This document shows positions 8,453 through 16,157 of a stretch of DNA of 64,000 nt, one piece after another. The stretch's first letter is position 1. Each line of letters starts with the position of its first letter. A program made the translations under genes and the position numbers. The DNA is from a bacterium (GTDB taxonomy: Bacteria > Arandabacterota > Arandabacteria > Arandabacterales > Arandabacteraceae). The stretch covers positions 1 through 64,000 of the forward strand of contig JALGWB010000001.1 of the NCBI GenBank assembly GCA_025774405.1. The letters are read 5' to 3'. The notes under the pieces were generated by a model. The model saw only the letters and a list, made by a program, of their open reading frames with translations. It made no database searches and was not told the origin of the DNA.

Positions 8453-8944
8453 ATGAGTATGGAGAGTAGCGATCTTGGCGCAGGGGATGTCAAAGTTCTC
8501 AAGTCCCAGTATAACAACCTAAGGACAGACGTCAAGAATACTAGCAATCGCATAGTCTGTATTTGGGTTCCGGTTTTACTCAGTGGAGTGGCGACTACTA
8601 CTTCGACAACTTACGTAACTGTGCCTGTAGCTGGCAAAAGTGCGCTTGGCGTTCCTATAGATACTTCTCATCCCAAAACAGAGGGTGCTGGAACAGGAAC
8701 CTATAGATTCTATGCTTGGCTGCGGACAGTAGGTTCGGGGCTGGCAACAGGATACGTAAGATTGACTTATGCAGGAGGGACGTTGGAGCTTACTTCAACT
8801 CATGATGACCATGACATATACAGGGTAAACGATACCTTCTCTCCGTCCTCAGGCGTTTCAGATCTTTCCTTGGAGATAAAGACTAGCGATGCCGCGAAGG
8901 ATGTATATCTCTACGGTGCAATGGTGCAGGTTTGCATAACTTAG
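8453..8944 (+). CDS. Virion structural protein, fibre-like
   Basis: 163 residues. The first 35 residues are a short helical coil (GDVKVLKSQYNNLRTDVKN) followed by a Thr/Ser/Gly-rich beta region ending in YLYGAMVQVCIT. The helix-plus-beta arrangement is typical of trimeric tip or fibre proteins. A GGGAGGCTAGGGC site precedes the ATG. Assignment by composition and location only. Confidence 0.55.
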   Translation: MSMESSDLGAGDVKVLKSQYNNLRTDVKNTSNRIVCIWVPVLLSGVATTTSTTYVTVPVAGKSALGVPIDTSHPKTEGAGTGTYRFYAWLRTVGSGLATGYVRLTYAGGTLELTSTHDDHDIYRVNDTFSPSSGVSDLSLEIKTSDAAKDVYLYGAMVQVCIT

Positions 8945-9007
8945 TAGATGGTAGAGGATAGATGGTAGGTGGACTGGAGTCGCTAGTAGACGTCCCAAGG
9001 ATACTAC

Positions 9008-9110
9008 CTGGGCCTAAGATAGCAGGTGGCCCAGGTCCTGAGTCTGTGATAGCAGGTGGCCCAGGACCGTCGCCCAAGCGATCCTGGACCCGTGAGTCTG
9101 GGCAACTCAC
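9008..9110 (+). repeat. Hairpins and a 30-bp tandem repeat in an intergenic gap
   Basis: GATAGCAGGTGGCCCAGG occurs at 9018 and again 30 bases later. CCTGGGCC (9008-9015) can pair with GGCCCAGG (9028-9035), and GTGAGT/ACTCAC (9092-9110) forms a six-base-pair hairpin. No gene fits the 255-base gap. It may be a processing or attenuation site; no U-tract is seen. Confidence 0.5.
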
Positions 9111-9199
9111 AACCTGCCGGAGGAAAGCATGCCCAACTTGACTTCTGATCACTCTTATTATACCATGTTCAGGGAGTTTCGTCAAGGAGAAAGACAGCT

Positions 9200-9511
9200 A
9201 TGACTTACATCAGTGTACATTCAGGACAACCTTACGCCTACGAAAGCATCACAGTCGGAGATTCGGCGGTAGGTCTGACTGCTGATTATCTAGCCCCTGA
9301 TGGGGCTGCTCCGCCTATTGCAGCCTTGCTCAGCCTGGAGACAGCCGCAATACGGTTCAGGATGGACGGGACCGACCCTACTTCTAGTGAGGGACACCTC
9401 CTGGCCAGTGGGGACGAACTAACTATCTCCAGCATTAATGCTCTCAGGGCGTTCAGGGCCATTAGAGACACGGAAACGAATGGCACTCTCAGAGTCACCT
9501 ACCTAAGATAG
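9200..9511 (+). CDS. Small virion-associated protein
   Basis: 103 residues, mostly beta, with FRMDGTDPTSSEGHLL and a Leu/Ala-rich helix. Small proteins with a RF..DGTDPT..EGHLL pattern are common in structural regions of phage genomes and probably coat or decorate the virion, but the exact role is unknown. GGAGAAAGACAGCT precedes the ATG. Confidence 0.55.
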   Translation: MTYISVHSGQPYAYESITVGDSAVGLTADYLAPDGAAPPIAALLSLETAAIRFRMDGTDPTSSEGHLLASGDELTISSINALRAFRAIRDTETNGTLRVTYLR

Positions 9512-9521
9512 GAGTAGAGAC

Positions 9522-9821
9522 ATGGAGCTTCGAGAATTTCTAGCATGGATTATCTCCGGTGGCGGGGCCGGCGTGCTTGCTTACCTGCTTATGGGGCAGA
9601 TTGCGGGGCTGGCGAACCTAGCCCCCAAATGCAAACGCGCTGTAACCTTCTTGCTAAGCGCTGTCCTGGCCATGGCTGCTTATACTGTGGCGGCCTACGC
9701 TGGCTACCAAGACCTCCCTCAGACGGGTTTCGTCTGGGTAGAGAAACTGTTTCTTGTAGCCAGTACAAGCTTTGGCCTGGCCACTCTCATCCACACGAGA
9801 GAACTGAGGCCAAGGGGCTAG
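9522..9821 (+). CDS. Holin-like membrane protein
   Basis: 99 residues with three hydrophobic segments at about 6-28, 40-61 and 73-92, short polar loops and a basic C-terminus (HTRELRPRG), the build of a class I holin. It lies at the end of the virion/lysin cluster that includes the M23/glycosidase lysin, so it probably makes the membrane lesion that releases that enzyme. The family is not certain. Confidence 0.65.
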   Translation: MELREFLAWIISGGGAGVLAYLLMGQIAGLANLAPKCKRAVTFLLSAVLAMAAYTVAAYAGYQDLPQTGFVWVEKLFLVASTSFGLATLIHTRELRPRG

Positions 9822-9840
9822 GGCATCTGCAACATATCTA

Positions 9841-10149
9841 TCAACCGGCAACCTGTTCAGGCGTAATTTCGATGTGCTCGCTGGGAGATATTTCCTTAGC
9901 GATCTTCATCAAAGCCCTGTGCACCGCCAAGTTCTTGCCCGCCTCTGCATCCCAAGTGAGACGCATTGTGGCAAAGCCAAACGCCTGCATAGCTGGGTAG
10001 TCGATGTGCCGCAGAAGTATCTTTACCGCTGTGTGTGGACACTCCTGCCAGCATTCTACTAGCATATCCTTGTCATGGGATTCGTACAATCCCCAAAGCC
10101 GCTGGAGCAAGTCGTCGCCGACAGGTCTCGGCGTCTGCGAGTCATCCAT
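9841..10149 (-). CDS. Hypothetical early protein
   Basis: 102 residues from the ATG that follows GAGGAGGAGGAAATGG; a longer frame to 10215 lacks a ribosome site. The sequence is helical and acidic (DDLLQRLWGLYESHDKDMLV) with one CPHT. This is the last gene of the leftward early block, facing the holin tail to tail. No family recognised. Confidence 0.6.
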   Translation of the reverse strand: MDDSQTPRPVGDDLLQRLWGLYESHDKDMLVECWQECPHTAVKILLRHIDYPAMQAFGFATMRLTWDAEAGKNLAVHRALMKIAKEISPSEHIEITPEQVAG

Positions 10150-10180
10150 TTCCTCCTCCTCTCTGTGTTGGGATTCGTCA

Positions 10181-10300
10181 TGGTGCGGGGTGAGAGTCGA
10201 ACTCACCAGGGGCATCTAGCACTGTCTCGATGCCATGCTCTCCAACCAGTATGGTTGATGTTCAGTGAGACATCCTGCCTTCCGGGCAGGCCACCCGCAC
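10181..10300 (-). ncRNA. tRNA-like element with canonical T-arm and acceptor helix
   Basis: Read leftward, GTGCGGG at the 5' end pairs perfectly with CCCGCAC at the 3' end (the helix extends to ten pairs, ATGGTGCGGG with CCCGCACCAT), the sequence ends in CCA, and just inside is GTGAG-TTCGACT-CTCAC, a textbook T-arm. A CCTGCC/GGCAGG hairpin follows the acceptor. The middle does not fold as a normal 17-base anticodon arm, and the total of about 120 nt is too long for a tRNA. It could be a tRNA-like RNA or a decayed, interrupted tRNA gene. Confidence 0.45.
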
Positions 10301-10307
10301 CATACAG

Positions 10308-10556
10308 TCATTCCCCGGCCTCTGCGCTTAGTTTCTCTAGCAGTTGTAGGATCCGCGCCCAGGGGCATATGTCCTTGTGTAAGTCAGGGTTGCCCCAGTC
10401 CCACGAGCCAAGCCTGGCATTGCACCAATCACAATACCAAGCAGAGATGTCTTCGTCATAATCGCGCTCGCCTGTTCGGAGACATTCTACTGGAGGATGA
10501 TACTCTTTTTCGCGAATCTCTTTGAGAATAGCAGCCGCTTCAGTCTGAGTCCACAT
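10308..10556 (-). CDS. Small zinc-ribbon-like protein
   Basis: 82 residues with YCDWC and HKDIC, spaced as a Cys-x2-Cys/His-Cys metal site, and many Trp. A GGAGA site precedes the ATG. Function not recognised; its 3' end abuts the tRNA-like element. Confidence 0.6.
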   Translation of the reverse strand: MWTQTEAAAILKEIREKEYHPPVECLRTGERDYDEDISAWYCDWCNARLGSWDWGNPDLHKDICPWARILQLLEKLSAEAGE

Positions 10557-10559
10557 GGT

Positions 10560-10802
10560 TCAATGATCTCCTTTCGCATACTCAAGACAAAGCCTATCTT
10601 CATTCACTTCCTGGCTCCATAGACCATCACATCTGTACCATCCGCGTGATGCCATGGCTGACTCGAAATCTTGCAAGGAGATGCCAAAGCAGGTCAATAG
10701 CAAGTACGCATCGTCGTCAGTGAAAGTGAAGCCTGGTATTGCGCTGATCTTGCGCTCTAGGGTATCCCATACTGCCATTTGGCATTTAGGACAGAGATTC
10801 AT
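10560..10802 (-). CDS. Small zinc-binding hypothetical protein
   Basis: 80 residues beginning MNLCPKCQMAVWDTL. The ATG overlaps the stop of the upstream gene (ATGA), which decides the start against a longer frame to 10916. One CPKC half-site at the N-terminus. Function unknown. Confidence 0.55.
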   Translation of the reverse strand: MNLCPKCQMAVWDTLERKISAIPGFTFTDDDAYLLLTCFGISLQDFESAMASRGWYRCDGLWSQEVNEDRLCLEYAKGDH

Positions 10803-11359
10803 TGGGCTGCCGCACATTGCTGACAGATGCCATTCGCCATATCTTGCTCCAAGCACATGGCACCACATCGGGAGCACTCTGCCCAAGGCCGTTGTTCTAC
10901 TTGCTGTACGAGCCATGCTACCACTTTGCCTGTATCCTCCTCGACCAATTCACCAAGTTCTGGATGGGCCTCAAGATATAGTCTCTGCCCCATTTGTACC
11001 GCCTTTGCATATAAGGCGAAACTCGCACGAAGGCCCTGCAGCTCCTCAAGCACGGCAGGATAGCCTTCACGCATGGCAGCGATGAGCGCAAAGTTGGCAT
11101 CGTACTGATGACGAAATTCGTCTTGGCGGTATTGTTGATCTGGTGCCGAGCGACACTCAGAAACGATTAGAAAGTAATCGCCATCGCTGTGAATCTCATT
11201 GTGCATGCCATCGTAACGCCAAGGCCCCTTCGTCGCAGTGTTACAAAGAGCGATCTGCTCCTCGATCCAGTCGTCGGTTACAGGCCCACGAAACGCAATT
11301 TTTCCTTCTGCTTTAGCAAGACCGTCGCCTGCCTCCACTTCTGTTCTGTAAGTCTCCAT
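10799..11359 (-). CDS. Ead/Ea22-like phage protein with C-terminal zinc ribbon
   Basis: 186 residues from an ATG behind GGAGGAGGAAG. The core TKGPWRYDG followed by DANFALIAAMREGYPAVLEEL resembles the phage Ead/Ea22-like family, whose function is unknown. The C-terminus adds a four-Cys site (CSRCG and CQQC). Earlier in-frame starts lack a ribosome site. Coupled to the following gene. Confidence 0.6.
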   Translation of the reverse strand: METYRTEVEAGDGLAKAEGKIAFRGPVTDDWIEEQIALCNTATKGPWRYDGMHNEIHSDGDYFLIVSECRSAPDQQYRQDEFRHQYDANFALIAAMREGYPAVLEELQGLRASFALYAKAVQMGQRLYLEAHPELGELVEEDTGKVVAWLVQQVEQRPWAECSRCGAMCLEQDMANGICQQCAAAQ

Positions 11360-11373
11360 CTTCCTCCTCCATG

Positions 11374-11640
11374 TCATTCTTCCTCCAGGGTCCATTGGGT
11401 AACTACCTTTTGGGGTTTGGGTACTACTATCCTGCCCTTGATAATAAGCATTGGTCTGCACTTCTCCCCAGTATCCCAGCAGGCAGGGGCACAATTGGCA
11501 ATACCATCTTGAAACGTAACGCATCCAAAGTATCCCTTGTCAAGATGTTGTTTAATACCAGTCCGATCATACTGCCTAATGGAAGCCTCACCATCCTCGC
11601 TAACGATGATCACAAAATACGAATCAGGTGTCTTGCTCAT
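11374..11640 (-). CDS. Hypothetical early protein
   Basis: 88 residues with a GAGGAGGAAAC site before the ATG. Beta-rich start (SYFVIIVSEDGEASI), two Cys in the middle and a basic region PKPQK. No family recognised. Confidence 0.55.
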   Translation of the reverse strand: MSKTPDSYFVIIVSEDGEASIRQYDRTGIKQHLDKGYFGCVTFQDGIANCAPACWDTGEKCRPMLIIKGRIVVPKPQKVVTQWTLEEE

Positions 11641-11663
11641 GTTTCCTCCTCATGTCACATACT

Positions 11664-12005
11664 TTACTCGTCTCTGAATCGCTCCTCGATGCAAGCAGCT
11701 AACAGCAAGAGATAATTGCGCGCATCTGCAAATCGCTGCTTGAGTCCCTCGCCGCCATCTGGGTTTATCCAACACCACTTAGTATCTCCCTTCTGCACAG
11801 CCATGTTGATGCTTTGCAGATGCTTGAGCAGATAGGTCATGGCTACCTGAGGCATGGTGCGGTCTTCAAACGTAGCAATCTGTCTGAAGTTCAAGAGACG
11901 GTCGGTGGTGGATGCGTACTCCTCGGCTTTGAATCCCATCAATTCATGCTCACGTTTTTCAAACTCCTCGCAAAGTGCCTGGAACTGTTCTGGGGACATT
12001 CTCAT
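11664..12005 (-). CDS. DUF1599-like (nucleotide-modification-associated) protein
   Basis: 113 residues starting MRMSPEQF behind GAGGAGAGAGAAT. FKAEEYASTTDRLLNFRQIA followed by LLKHLQSI resembles the EY..DDRL.NF and KH..S signature of the DUF1599 family, linked by others to phage nucleotide modification. The match is by eye and partial. No catalytic claim is made. Confidence 0.55.
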   Translation of the reverse strand: MRMSPEQFQALCEEFEKREHELMGFKAEEYASTTDRLLNFRQIATFEDRTMPQVAMTYLLKHLQSINMAVQKGDTKWCWINPDGGEGLKQRFADARNYLLLLAACIEERFRDE

Positions 12006-12024
12006 ATTCTCTCTCCTCACATGG

Positions 12025-12234
12025 CTACTCTCGTAACTTCTCAATCGCTCGGCGAAACCTTTTCGCAACTCCCTGGTGTGACATGTGATACACGTCCGCT
12101 ATTTGCCGGAAACTAAGCCCCATGTACCGCAATGCTATTAACAGGCGGTCGTCGGGGCGCAGGAAGTCTAGTTTGCGCTCAAAGTCGATGGCGTCATCCA
12201 CCCAATCTGTGCCTCTGGCGTATTCTCTCCCCAT
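12025..12234 (-). CDS. Sigma-70 region-4-like helix-turn-helix protein
   Basis: 69 residues: DDRLLIALRYMGLSFRQIAD followed by MSHQGVAKRFRRAIEKLRE has the layout of sigma factor region 4 (FxQIA then a recognition helix with RFRRA). With no region 2 it is probably a DNA-binding regulator or an anti-sigma-type partner rather than a full sigma factor. It overlaps the gene upstream by 41 bases. Confidence 0.65.
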   Translation of the reverse strand: MGREYARGTDWVDDAIDFERKLDFLRPDDRLLIALRYMGLSFRQIADVYHMSHQGVAKRFRRAIEKLRE

Positions 12235-12649
12235 AGTTGTCTTTAGTCCATCCTTGGTCTATACACCAGCCACATAATCCGTCTTTGCCCTCTGGCGCTT
12301 CTGATAGCAGAACCTCGCATAGACAGCATTTCGGCGAATTATTCTTCCGCCAGCTACGGTGTAGCGGTTCATTGCGCCGCTTCAGTAGCTTCAATACAGC
12401 CTGTCCACTAAGCCCAAAAGGTTCGCCTGCTCTCTTTGCTCCCATACCATCTCGATACCGTGCAACGATCTCATCACCGTGCTCCTCGGCCAGCATTGTC
12501 TTCTGGCGGGTGCTCAGACGTATCGGCTCCCCCATGCTAACTAGGATGGCCCGTGTTCTCTCTTGGCTCAAACCAAAGAGTGCCCCTGCTCGTTTCATGG
12601 AACCGATTTCCCGATACCGCTCGACTACTTGCTCTGCTACGGTCTTCAT
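12194..12649 (-). CDS. DNA-binding protein: two helix-turn-helix repeats plus zinc ribbon
   Basis: 151 residues. Two similar halves (VERYREIGSMKRAGALFGLS and ARYRDGMGAKRAGEPFGLSG) are homeodomain/resolvase-like helix-turn-helices, followed by a CCLC and CGWC zinc site. The ATG overlaps the stop of the membrane peptide upstream (ATGA), which fixes the start over the longer frame. Probably binds DNA; target unknown. Confidence 0.6.
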   Translation of the reverse strand: MKTVAEQVVERYREIGSMKRAGALFGLSQERTRAILVSMGEPIRLSTRQKTMLAEEHGDEIVARYRDGMGAKRAGEPFGLSGQAVLKLLKRRNEPLHRSWRKNNSPKCCLCEVLLSEAPEGKDGLCGWCIDQGWTKDNYGERIRQRHRLGG

Positions 12650-12783
12650 GGCCGCACTGCATAGAGTAACTTGAACAGCATCTCGTCGCCACACCACCAG
12701 CCCCAACGAGCAGAGATAGCGGCCCAGAAGATCGCCGTCCCAATAAACGCAAGCCACAGAATCTTTTCAAATAGGTTACGCAT
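12646..12783 (-). CDS. Membrane micro-protein, 45 residues
   Basis: AAAGGAGAACG precedes an ATG opening a 45-codon frame with one hydrophobic helix (LWLAFIGTAIFWAAISA) and a short basic tail. Its stop overlaps the next gene start. One of a recurrent series of short single-helix peptides in this region. Confidence 0.5.
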   Translation of the reverse strand: MRNLFEKILWLAFIGTAIFWAAISARWGWWCGDEMLFKLLYAVRP

Positions 12784-12793
12784 CGTTCTCCTT

Positions 12794-13009
12794 TCATCTT
12801 CCGTCTGGGTCCCACAGCGTAGCAAGTATCAGTGCCACGATCAGAAGAAACAATGTTGTGTAGAGAATAGGTAATACCTCCGATACAAGGTCGATAGGCG
12901 TTCCAGTGATCTTGCAGATAAGGGCCGCCAATGCTACAAAAGACGAAACTATTAAGTTGCCCATTGTTAGTGCCTTCAGTATCCGCCACAATACTTTCTT
13001 GACGTTCAC
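12794..13009 (-). CDS. Two-helix membrane protein
   Basis: 71 residues with hydrophobic segments at about 16-34 and 45-66, a basic N-terminus and the tail DPDGR. GTG start behind GAGGAGGCAATAGA. Could be holin-like, but nothing beyond topology supports that. Confidence 0.55.
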   Translation of the reverse strand: MNVKKVLWRILKALTMGNLIVSSFVALAALICKITGTPIDLVSEVLPILYTTLFLLIVALILATLWDPDGR

Positions 13010-13036
13010 TCTATTGCCTCCTCTGGTCTATAAGAA

Positions 13037-13399
13037 TCACTCCGTCAACATTTCCTTCCTCTTCTGCACCCAAGTAGTCTCCTCAAGGACAAGATGTGTC
13101 TCGTATCCGTCCCTTTCCCAATTCATATGAGCAGACATCTCTAATAGGAGGCCACTCAAATACAGAACTTTTAGACACGACGGAGACGAGCGCTGGTTAG
13201 GGCGTAGCGGGAATGAGCTCCAGGGCATAACCAGATTGATTCGCTCTCCAACCAAGGAATGCAACTGACAGACCACGGCCTTGTCATAGATTAATGTGTC
13301 TACATCCAACGATCTTCCCCTTATCGAGCCTGTGGTGAATATGGTATTGCAACTCAGATGAACATTATGCTCATCGGATTGTCTTTCTGTTGTATCCAT
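13037..13399 (-). CDS. Hypothetical early protein
   Basis: 120 residues from MDTTERQSDEHNV, behind GAGGAAGAGG; a start 33 bases earlier is possible. Mixed alpha/beta without recognisable motifs. Confidence 0.45.
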   Translation of the reverse strand: MDTTERQSDEHNVHLSCNTIFTTGSIRGRSLDVDTLIYDKAVVCQLHSLVGERINLVMPWSSFPLRPNQRSSPSCLKVLYLSGLLLEMSAHMNWERDGYETHLVLEETTWVQKRKEMLTE

Positions 13400-13412
13400 C
13401 CTCTTCCTCAAT

Positions 13413-13526
13413 TCAAACAGATTGCTGGTCAAACGGTCTATTCGCCATCACTACAGGCCTCCCCGCAAGAATATGAACCCGTCCATAACGGATATGAACG
13501 TTGTCATATATTTGTACGCTGTTCAT
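13413..13526 (-). CDS. Short hypothetical protein, 37 residues
   Basis: An ATG behind GGGGAAGAGAG opens a 37-codon frame with a small internal echo (VHIRYGRVHILAG). It overlaps the track of the next gene by none of its start. Coding is uncertain. Confidence 0.35.
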   Translation of the reverse strand: MNSVQIYDNVHIRYGRVHILAGRPVVMANRPFDQQSV

Positions 13527-13571
13527 AAAGTGCGTCTCTCTTCCCCGAATGAATCCACCCCGTAACGGCTC

Positions 13572-13922
13572 TTACGGCATCACTATCCGAAAGTCTACGT
13601 CCCCGCCCAGGCAGTATCTCTTAATGAACATCTTGCGTTTGATTTTGAAATCCGCAGTCATCACCTTCTTGCTCCCCTTCACATCCTCAACGACTTTCTG
13701 TCCATTCTCCACATACGAGAAGTCGTCTATGTAGATGATGGGCCTTATCCACTTGCCCTGATAGCGGAAACCCTCCTGGAGCATGTGCCGAGTGTGTATT
13801 TTCAAGTCGGTTATCTCGCCAGCTCGCTCTAGCAGTTTCAGTTCGCCATATCGGGCAGCCTCGTCTAGCGAGTCGAATGTGAAGCCATCCTTGCGCGTCT
13901 TCACATTGTGCCATTTGCTCAT
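13572..13922 (-). CDS. DUF1064 nuclease-like protein
   Basis: 116 residues of typical DUF1064 length. Order: DGFTFDSLDEAARYGELKLL, GEITDLKIHTR, IIYIDDFSY and VVEDVKGSKK, giving the E..(D)..ExK-type acidic residues of a PD-(D/E)XK nuclease fold (Asp of IDDF, Glu of VVEDVKG, then Lys). Phage DUF1064 proteins are thought to be DNA repair or resolution nucleases. A GAGAGGAAGAAT site precedes the ATG. An inverted repeat lies in its upstream leader. Confidence 0.85.
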   Translation of the reverse strand: MSKWHNVKTRKDGFTFDSLDEAARYGELKLLERAGEITDLKIHTRHMLQEGFRYQGKWIRPIIYIDDFSYVENGQKVVEDVKGSKKVMTADFKIKRKMFIKRYCLGGDVDFRIVMP

Positions 13923-13936
13923 ATTCTTCCTCTCTT

Positions 13937-13982
13937 CTATAACGAATCTATGACGAATCTATGCGCATAGAATTCGTTATAG
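13937..13982. repeat. Nested palindrome upstream of the nuclease gene
   Basis: CTATAACGAAT (13937-13947) is an exact inverted repeat of ATTCGTTATAG (13972-13982). Inside are a second ACGAATCTATG copy and the palindrome TCTATGCGCATAGA, so two alternative hairpins are possible. The position just before the DUF1064 ribosome site fits an operator or RNA switch. Confidence 0.6.
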
Positions 13983-14055
13983 GGGGAATGTGGCTTACTC
14001 AGTTTCATCGGCAGATTCCAGATTTAACCGGGCAGACTCACCCTAGCCGCTATAT

Positions 14056-14874
14056 CTATTTATGTTGCGCCATCATAATAGCTGGACGAGACCAGCGCCG
14101 AGCAATGCCACGCCAGCATGTATCATAGAGAATCCTTTGCTTACTAACAGGCTGATAGAGCTGGGCAAATGGCATGAACCCCATATCCCATATCCGACGA
14201 AGCCGCAAGATTGCCTCATCTGGCGTCTCGCCGTGAAAACCGATGAGAACATAGCAGCGTAATTGCCTCCGCCTTAGAGGGGAGAGCTTATCTCTCACTG
14301 GCCGCAGATTGTCAATGGCTGTCTTGCTGTCAGCTGCGAAGAAAACCTGTCCTATCTTGAGCATCAAGAGTTGATCCGCCGCCCAGTCAGTTAGTAATCG
14401 GGAATCCAATCCTCCAGGAAAGCTGACAGCGCGATGTTGAGACCGCAGCATCTCAAAGACCTTGCTCTGATGTTTATGTGATGTTGCAAGCAAGTTGTTG
14501 TCCTGCACAATCCACCCTGGCATTATTGCAATCTCTTGGATGCCTCCCTCCCTCTTGGGCACAAGGCACCAGGGGCAGTGACGAGGGCAACCCCTGCTAG
14601 TGAATGTGACGCCAGGACGCACATACATCCCCGGCACAAACTCGCCTGGTGGGTTCTCATCTATCGCTGGGCCACCAATTTTGACAACGGGATAATACTG
14701 TGCCCAAGCGTCCCTCAAGCGATGCCCTTCCTCTACATCCCAAGTGAACGTCACCGATACATGCACTTCATCGGCTTCTGGCCTCCATAACGGGGGATCG
14801 CCGACGAATGCTAACGTATCCGTTGGCGTTATGCTTGTGCGTCTTGGGAACACTCTCAAAATGCGCCTGTTCAC
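14056..14874 (-). CDS. Radical SAM enzyme
   Basis: 272 residues. SRGCPRHCPWCLVPKREG carries the Cys-x3-Cys-x2-Cys motif that binds the [4Fe-4S] cluster and S-adenosylmethionine. Upstream, residues 1-90 resemble a short Rossmann-like region (AFVGDPPLWRPEADEVHVSV); downstream, GGLDSRLLTDW and CYVLIGFHGETPDEAILRLR fit the remaining barrel strands. The substrate is unknown. Nothing identifies it as QueE or MiaB, and no pathway partners are adjacent. Radical SAM enzymes in phages often modify nucleotides or RNA. Confidence 0.8.
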   Translation of the reverse strand: MNRRILRVFPRRTSITPTDTLAFVGDPPLWRPEADEVHVSVTFTWDVEEGHRLRDAWAQYYPVVKIGGPAIDENPPGEFVPGMYVRPGVTFTSRGCPRHCPWCLVPKREGGIQEIAIMPGWIVQDNNLLATSHKHQSKVFEMLRSQHRAVSFPGGLDSRLLTDWAADQLLMLKIGQVFFAADSKTAIDNLRPVRDKLSPLRRRQLRCYVLIGFHGETPDEAILRLRRIWDMGFMPFAQLYQPVSKQRILYDTCWRGIARRWSRPAIMMAQHK

Positions 14875-14900
14875 TGCCCCCTACCTCGCGCTCAGATTGC

Positions 14901-15134
14901 TCATAGCATCCTCTTTTGCTTTGGCTCCGCAACTGGCCGAAAATGCTCTATCTTATGTATTGTCCAGATGAAAGCCTTAGCCGCCAGCTCAGGCGACCAC
15001 CCCGCGCGATACATGCCGCGGACAGCCTCTCCTAGAAAGTCAGCAAACGTGGTCTTGAACGCTCCATCCAATATCCCATTGAATCGTTTAGCCCAGATGT
15101 TCCAGGCATCTACCTTCTCATCGTCTTGAGACAT
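14901..15134 (-). CDS. Hypothetical early protein
   Basis: 77 residues, helical, with a Trp-rich acidic N-terminus and SPELAAKAFIWTIHKIEH. It overlaps the ASCH gene upstream by 17 bases. No family recognised. Confidence 0.5.
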   Translation of the reverse strand: MSQDDEKVDAWNIWAKRFNGILDGAFKTTFADFLGEAVRGMYRAGWSPELAAKAFIWTIHKIEHFRPVAEPKQKRML

Positions 15135-15774
15135 CGTGCCTGCCTGTATCTACATTTGGCTCTAGGGTATAGACCCACACCCAGGGGCTGTCCTCCCATC
15201 GCGTGCCCGGCTTCTTGTGAAGTGATTCCCAATACTCTCTGTACCAGTCTCGATACTGACCATCGTAACGAGTTATGGGTATGTTAGGGAAGGCGTTCAG
15301 TGTCCCCTCAGCCACAATATCTCTGTCGCCGATGTCCTGCAACCCTTCTGGACGCACAGCCAATATCTTGACATAATAGCGACAGCTCCACTTGGGCATG
15401 AACATTGCGGGGAGTTTGCTCCGCTTCCATGTCCATTGTTTTGTCTCCACGCCTTCTGCAGCATGTCTACCGACAAACCAGGCCGGAGTTCCATCAGCCT
15501 GATAGACTACAATTCCACTCTCGCTGCGTTTCAGCCCTTCCCGTATCCAGCAGATAGTGCCTGGTGCGTAGGGCTGGTGCATGGCGACAAGTCTGCCTCG
15601 AAGCCTGTCTTTAGAATGACGCCAGTACCAAATGCCGTGCACCTCGTCTTGCCAGGGTATCCAGGAATTGCCAGGCGACAGCGGCCTTATCAGCCGTCTA
15701 GTCTGTGTCTTCTCCGCAGCCTGGTGAGCCAATATCGAACGTGTAGAATAGATTATGGGCCTTTCAGGAGTCAT
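15118..15774 (-). CDS. ASCH-domain phage protein
   Basis: 218 residues. KTQTRRLIRP, then PYAPGTICWIREG, then MPKWSCRYYVKILAVRPEGL and a DIVAEGTL segment follow the ASCH/phage pattern (TRR, GD-type turn with W.RE, MP.W..R...I..VR...L, D...EG). ASCH domains are related to PUA RNA-binding folds; some act in RNA or nucleoside metabolism. The ATG behind GGGAGGAAAGC overlaps the upstream stop. Confidence 0.75.
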   Translation of the reverse strand: MTPERPIIYSTRSILAHQAAEKTQTRRLIRPLSPGNSWIPWQDEVHGIWYWRHSKDRLRGRLVAMHQPYAPGTICWIREGLKRSESGIVVYQADGTPAWFVGRHAAEGVETKQWTWKRSKLPAMFMPKWSCRYYVKILAVRPEGLQDIGDRDIVAEGTLNAFPNIPITRYDGQYRDWYREYWESLHKKPGTRWEDSPWVWVYTLEPNVDTGRHDVSRR

Positions 15775-16157
15775 GCTTTGCTTTCCTCCCTTATCCAATT
15801 CAGGGCTGCCAGAGTGATGGCCTTGGCATCAGTCGCTCCAAATGCACTAGCATATTCCTTGCTAGAGGGCCACCAAAATTCGGCGTAACAATAGCCTGAA
15901 CAACTTTTCAACCTAAATGACACACCTCGGCCCACTATGGCATCTTTTACCCGCATCGCCTGGGCAATATTCGAGTGCGGCGACCAGACACGGTTCTCCT
16001 CCACTGGGCAGCCCGTTGTCTCTGCTATCCTATCGGCCTCTTCAGCAAGATACATTAGCATTAGGGGATCGCCAGGATCGTACCAATGTCCTGTCTCTGA
16101 CGTCCATCCCATCAAGTCTCGTGCTAACTTGTTGTCGATCTCTCGCCAGTCAGACAT
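15771..16157 (-). CDS. Phage ABA-sandwich-domain protein
   Basis: 128 residues from MSDWREIDNKLARDLMGW behind AAAGGAGAGAGC. NKLARDLMGW, then VWSPHSNIAQAMRV and AKAITLAALNW match the small phage ABA-sandwich family in order and length. Function in that family is not established. Coupled to the ASCH gene. Confidence 0.7.
   Translation of the reverse strand: MSDWREIDNKLARDLMGWTSETGHWYDPGDPLMLMYLAEEADRIAETTGCPVEENRVWSPHSNIAQAMRVKDAIVGRGVSFRLKSCSGYCYAEFWWPSSKEYASAFGATDAKAITLAALNWIREESKA

Noticed and set aside
12025..12234. Full sigma factor
   Set aside because: Only a region-4-like helix-turn-helix is present; no region 2 or 3.
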